NCBI GenBank assembly: GCA_018882485.1
Contig: VERU01000060.1
Location: forward strand, 1 to 9,524
Origin: Rhodoferax sp.
GTDB taxonomy: Bacteria; Pseudomonadota; Gammaproteobacteria; Burkholderiales; Burkholderiaceae_C
DNA: 9,524 bases
Reading direction: 5' to 3'
The translations under genes were made by a program, and so were the position numbers. Numbering within the stretch: the stretch's first letter is position 1; each line of letters begins with the position of its first letter. Shown here piece after piece: positions 6,876 through 9,524 of this stretch. Under the pieces are notes generated by a model that was not told the DNA's origin, did no database searches, and saw only the letters and a list, made by a program, of their open reading frames with translations.

Positions 6876-7982
6876 ATGACGCCCTGGTACACCATCGCCA
6901 ACGCCGACCAGATTCCGACTCCCACGGTACTGCTGTACCCGGACCGGATCGAGCGCAATCTGCAGCGCATGATCGAACTCGCCGGTGGCGCAGAGCGGCT
7001 GCGTCCGCACGTCAAGACGCACAAGCTGGCTCCCATCATTGCGATGAAGCGGGCCGCCGGCATCGACCGGTTCAAGGTATCCACCATCGCAGAGGCCGAA
7101 ATGACGGCCGAGGCCGGCGGTAGCGATATCCTGCTGGCCCACCAGCCAACAGGGCCGAACATCGGCCGGCTGATGGAACTGATGAGGCGATATCCCCGGA
7201 CCCGGTTTGCCACCCTGGTGGACGATGCGGGCAACCTGAGCGCCCTGTCGGCAGCCGCGCTCCAGCAGGGACTCATCCTGAACCTTTACCTGGACCTGAA
7301 CGTCGGCATGAACCGCACAGGCATCGTGCCCGACGATGCCGCCCGTGCCCTGTATCGCACCCTGTGCCAGACACCCGGCGTGGTGGCCTGCGGCCTGCAC
7401 GCCTACGACGGGCACCTGCACAACCCGGACTCCGGGGTCCTCGCCCAGGCCGTGGACGATGCCTTCGCTCCCGTATGGGCCCTGCGTGACCAGCTGCGCG
7501 CCGAGGGGCTGCCGGTACCCGGCATGATCGCCAGCGGCACCCCCACCTTCGCGCTGCTGGCCCAGCACGAAGGCGTGGAGGTAGGCGCCGGCACCACCGT
7601 GCTGTGGGATTTTGGCCAGGAGGCGATCTGTCCTGAACATCGCATGCTGAATGCGGCGCTGCTGCTGACGCGCATCATCAGCAAGCCCACGCCCGACCGG
7701 TTGTGCCTGGACCTGGGCCACAAGGCGGTGGCATCCGAAATGCCCCATCCCCGGGTCCGTCTGCTGGGCCTGGAGGATGCCGTGCCGGTCACGCACAGCG
7801 AGGAGCACCTGGTGGTGCAGACACCCCGTGCGACCGAGTACCGGGTGGGTGACGTGGTCTACGGTATCCCACGGCACATCTGCCCCACGATGGCGCTGCA
7901 CAGCGAGGTCTGGGCTGTGCGCGACGGGCGCGCTGCCGAGCGCTGGACAGTCACGGCGCGCGCACGCCGCATCACGATCTGA
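6876..7982 (+). CDS. PLP enzyme, fold type III (D-threonine aldolase / D-serine dehydratase family)
   Basis: This 368-residue cytoplasmic pyridoxal-phosphate enzyme has an alanine-racemase-like N-terminal barrel and a C-terminal domain of the D-serine dehydratase-like type. The PLP lysine is K47 in RPHVKTHK, preceded by the family opening IPTPTVLLYPDRIERN. FKVSTIAEAEMTAEAG, LDLNVGMNRTG and LDLGHKAV follow in the expected order. The metal site near the C-terminus reads IPRHICPTMALH, giving H334-x-C336. Chicken-type D-serine dehydratase binds zinc with His-x-Cys, whereas the Alcaligenes D-threonine aldolase structure uses His-x-Asp. This makes water elimination from a beta-hydroxy amine at least as likely as retro-aldol cleavage. 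ATG 6876 is chosen over an upstream in-frame start at 6777 that would run 71 nt into the SDR gene; a weak GAAGAAAG at 6861-6868 precedes it. It is 28 nt after the SDR and 17 nt before the dioxygenase. Confidence 0.87.
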   Translation: MTPWYTIANADQIPTPTVLLYPDRIERNLQRMIELAGGAERLRPHVKTHKLAPIIAMKRAAGIDRFKVSTIAEAEMTAEAGGSDILLAHQPTGPNIGRLMELMRRYPRTRFATLVDDAGNLSALSAAALQQGLILNLYLDLNVGMNRTGIVPDDAARALYRTLCQTPGVVACGLHAYDGHLHNPDSGVLAQAVDDAFAPVWALRDQLRAEGLPVPGMIASGTPTFALLAQHEGVEVGAGTTVLWDFGQEAICPEHRMLNAALLLTRIISKPTPDRLCLDLGHKAVASEMPHPRVRLLGLEDAVPVTHSEEHLVVQTPRATEYRVGDVVYGIPRHICPTMALHSEVWAVRDGRAAERWTVTARARRITI

Positions 7983-7999
7983 GCCGGCTGGCCCTCGCA

Positions 8000-8854
8000 A
8001 TGGCTGGGCCGCGGCTGCCTGCCGAAGTCGACCGTGCAGCGTTCGATCAAGCCGGCTTCGCATTTCCGATCCCGGTCCTGGACCCGGAGGCAACGGACCG
8101 ATACCTCAAGCGCTACCTGGAGTTCCGGGAACGTCATGGCCCTCGGCTGCAGAGTCTGCCACCCAACCAGCACTGGCAGATCCATTCGGACACCCACTTT
8201 GCCTTCCGCTGGATCGACGAGCTGACGCGTGAGCCCGCTGTCCTCGATGCGGTCGAGCGCATACTGGGGCCGGACATCCTGGTCTGGAACACCGCCTGGT
8301 TCGTCAAGATGCCAGGGGACAAGACCTTCGTCTCCCTGCACCAGGACGGCGCGTACTGGGGCCTGGAACCGATGGAGGTGCTCACCGCCTGGGTCGCCCT
8401 GACGCCGGCGACGCCCGAAAACGGATGCATGCGCGTGCTGCCTGGGACCCACCGACGGCCAGCCCTGCCCCAAAGCGATACCTTCCACCCCGACAACGCC
8501 CTGTCCCGAGGACAGGAGATCGCGGTACCGGTGGACGAGTCGGCAGCGATCGATATGGCACTGGCGCCCGGACAGATGTCCATGCACCATCTGTGGATCG
8601 TCCACGGCTCACGGGCCAACCAGACCTCCGTCCCGCGGATCGGCCTGGCGATCCGTTATGTGTCACCCAGGGTACGGCACAGCAGCGGCAACCGGCCCTG
8701 GGCCATGCTGGTGCGGGGACAGGATACCTGGGGCCACTTTCACCTGACCGATCGCCCCGATGGCAACGATGGATATGCCGGCGAGGGTTTCCACGGGGAC
8801 ATCCAGCGCAGGGTGCATGAAGCGATTGCACAGGCCCGGCAGGCCAGCGGCTGA
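8000..8854 (+). CDS. PhyH-family Fe(II)/2-oxoglutarate-dependent dioxygenase
   Basis: This 284-residue, probably cytoplasmic oxygenase uses Fe(II), O2 and 2-oxoglutarate, normally to hydroxylate an unactivated C-H bond. The iron facial triad is complete: H114-x-D116 in SLHQDGAYWG and H202 in WIVHGSRAN. R213, 11 residues later, is the probable 2-oxoglutarate carboxylate ligand (SVPRIGLAIRY). The carboxylate at D116 argues against a SyrB2-like halogenase, which has Ala there. PENGCMRVLPGTHR (139-152) is a hallmark of PhyH proteins. The superfamily includes PhnY*, which hydroxylates 2-aminoethylphosphonate next to phosphorus, as well as amino-acid, ectoine and lipid hydroxylases; I cannot assign this one within the family. 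ATG 8000 has no clear Shine-Dalgarno sequence, so translation may depend on coupling to the PLP gene 17 nt upstream. It is the last gene on this strand, and its stop abuts that of the convergent permease. Confidence 0.87.
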   Translation: MAGPRLPAEVDRAAFDQAGFAFPIPVLDPEATDRYLKRYLEFRERHGPRLQSLPPNQHWQIHSDTHFAFRWIDELTREPAVLDAVERILGPDILVWNTAWFVKMPGDKTFVSLHQDGAYWGLEPMEVLTAWVALTPATPENGCMRVLPGTHRRPALPQSDTFHPDNALSRGQEIAVPVDESAAIDMALAPGQMSMHHLWIVHGSRANQTSVPRIGLAIRYVSPRVRHSSGNRPWAMLVRGQDTWGHFHLTDRPDGNDGYAGEGFHGDIQRRVHEAIAQARQASG

Positions 8855-8857
8855 TCA
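8852..8857. other. Abutting stop codons of convergent genes (TGATCA)
   Basis: The palindrome TGATCA contains TGA of the dioxygenase gene on the plus strand (8852-8854) and TGA of the permease gene on the minus strand (8855-8857). There is no intergenic base, hence no room for a terminator outside coding sequence; each mRNA 3' end must extend antisense into the other gene. Confidence 0.95.
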
Positions 8858-9524
8858 CTCCAGGCTGATGCGCGGATCGATGTAGGCGTACAGGACGTCC
8901 ACCGCCAGGTTGATCAGCACAAAGACCACCAGGATGAACAGGATGCAGCCCTGGATCAATGGATAGTCCCGGGTGCTGATGGCCTGGATCAGCAGACGGC
9001 CCAGCCCTGGGTAGGTGAACACCGCCTCGGTGACCACCGTGCCGCCGATGAAGGTGGCCATCATCAGCCCCACGATGGTCACGAACGGCAGCAGCGCATT
9101 GCGCATGACGTGGCGGCCGATCACGTCGCGCTCGGGCAAACCCTTGGAACGTGCGGTGCGAACGTAATCCGCTTTCATCTCACCCAGCAGGGAGGCCCTC
9201 AGGAAGCGGGCGAAGATGCCCGAAACGTACAGGCCCAAGGTGAGCGCAGGCAGCGCCAGGTGGCGAGCCGCCTGCCAGGGCGACTCGAAAACCGACACAT
9301 AGGCCGAGGCCGACGGCAGCCAGCGCAGCTGAACCGCGAACAGCAGGATCAGCAGGATGCCGAGCCAGAACGTAGGCACCCCCAGAGCCAGGGCACTCCA
9401 AGCACTGAGTGCCCGGTCCAGCCACGAGCCGGGGCGCAGCGCACTCAACAAGGCCACCGGCACCCCCAGCAGCAGACCAACCAGAGTGGCCGCCAGCCCG
9501 AGTTGCAGTGTGGCGGGCACACGC
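8855..9524 (-). CDS. Peptide/nickel-type ABC transporter permease (DppB family), C-terminal part
   Basis: About 223 residues of an inner-membrane permease are visible, with the 5' end beyond the right edge. The first complete visible codons read RVPATLQLGLAATL, matching the middle of DppB/OppB/GsiC proteins (full length about 310-340), so the frame is truncated and the GTG at 9520 is not the likely start. Five hydrophobic segments are apparent in the visible part. The family EAA-type loop, EMKADYVRTARSKGLPERDV, precedes a MRNALLPFVTIVG segment, and the chain ends FVLINLAVDVLYAYIDPRISLE, a typical DppB terminus. Such permeases import peptides, glutathione, opines or other small amino compounds with a partner permease (DppC-like), two ATPases and a binding protein, none of which is in the window. 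Strand orientation separates it from the Pho-box genes. Whether it serves the same pathway, for example by importing a peptide-like or N-acyl substrate, is unknown. Confidence 0.92.
   Translation of the reverse strand, partial: RVPATLQLGLAATLVGLLLGVPVALLSALRPGSWLDRALSAWSALALGVPTFWLGILLILLFAVQLRWLPSASAYVSVFESPWQAARHLALPALTLGLYVSGIFARFLRASLLGEMKADYVRTARSKGLPERDVIGRHVMRNALLPFVTIVGLMMATFIGGTVVTEAVFTYPGLGRLLIQAISTRDYPLIQGCILFILVVFVLINLAVDVLYAYIDPRISLE

Noticed and set aside
5906..8093. Two long minus-strand frames opposite the SDR and PLP genes
   Set aside because: They span several plus-strand gene boundaries and have no motifs or plausible start signals; shadow frames.
8000..8854. PhyH-type halogenase
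   Set aside because: SyrB2-like halogenases have Ala in place of the iron-binding Asp/Glu; here the triad has D116, so a hydroxylase is expected.

Overview
The window looks like chromosomal DNA of a GC-rich betaproteobacterium, most likely of the order Burkholderiales. This is inferred from the strong G/C third-position bias, a stand-alone SWIB-domain protein, and a fused-permease aminophosphonate-type ABC transporter, a combination common in that group. No tRNA, rRNA, insertion sequence, CRISPR array or phage gene is visible.

Layout. (1) The 3' end of a SWIB/MDM2-domain gene (2-286) enters from the left edge. (2) A 152-nt intergenic region follows. It carries three direct CTGT-type repeats spaced exactly 11 bp apart (317, 328, 339), with a CATACT hexamer placed as the -10 of a PhoB-dependent promoter would be. 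(3) A tightly coupled ABC importer (439-4269) consists of a periplasmic binding protein, an ATPase and a double-length permease. It most resembles the putative 2-aminoethylphosphonate importers PhnS2/PhnT2/PhnU2 (the AepXVW type). (4) After a 152-nt gap, four same-strand genes (4422-8854) are packed at -4, +28 and +17 nt: an N-acyl-D-amino-acid deacylase-type amidohydrolase, an SDR oxidoreductase, a fold-type III PLP enzyme of the D-threonine aldolase / D-serine dehydratase family, and a PhyH-family Fe(II)/2-oxoglutarate dioxygenase. (5) A DppB-type peptide-transport permease, truncated by the right edge, lies on the opposite strand. Its stop codon directly abuts that of the dioxygenase gene.

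How the genes may work together (inference). The Pho-box promoter and the aminophosphonate-type importer point to phosphate-starvation-induced uptake of an organophosphonate. None of the familiar phosphonate enzymes (PhnW, PhnX, PhnA, PhnZ, C-P lyase) is in the window. Instead there is a deacylase, an oxygenase and a PLP enzyme whose metal site (H334-x-C336) matches the zinc site of eukaryotic-type D-serine dehydratase rather than the H-x-D of D-threonine aldolase. A consistent but unproven reading is an N-acyl or D-configured aminophosphonate pathway: import, deacylation, hydroxylation next to phosphorus, PLP-dependent deamination, with a redox step by the SDR. The main alternative is that the four downstream genes form an independent D-amino-acid module with its own promoter in the 4270-4421 gap.
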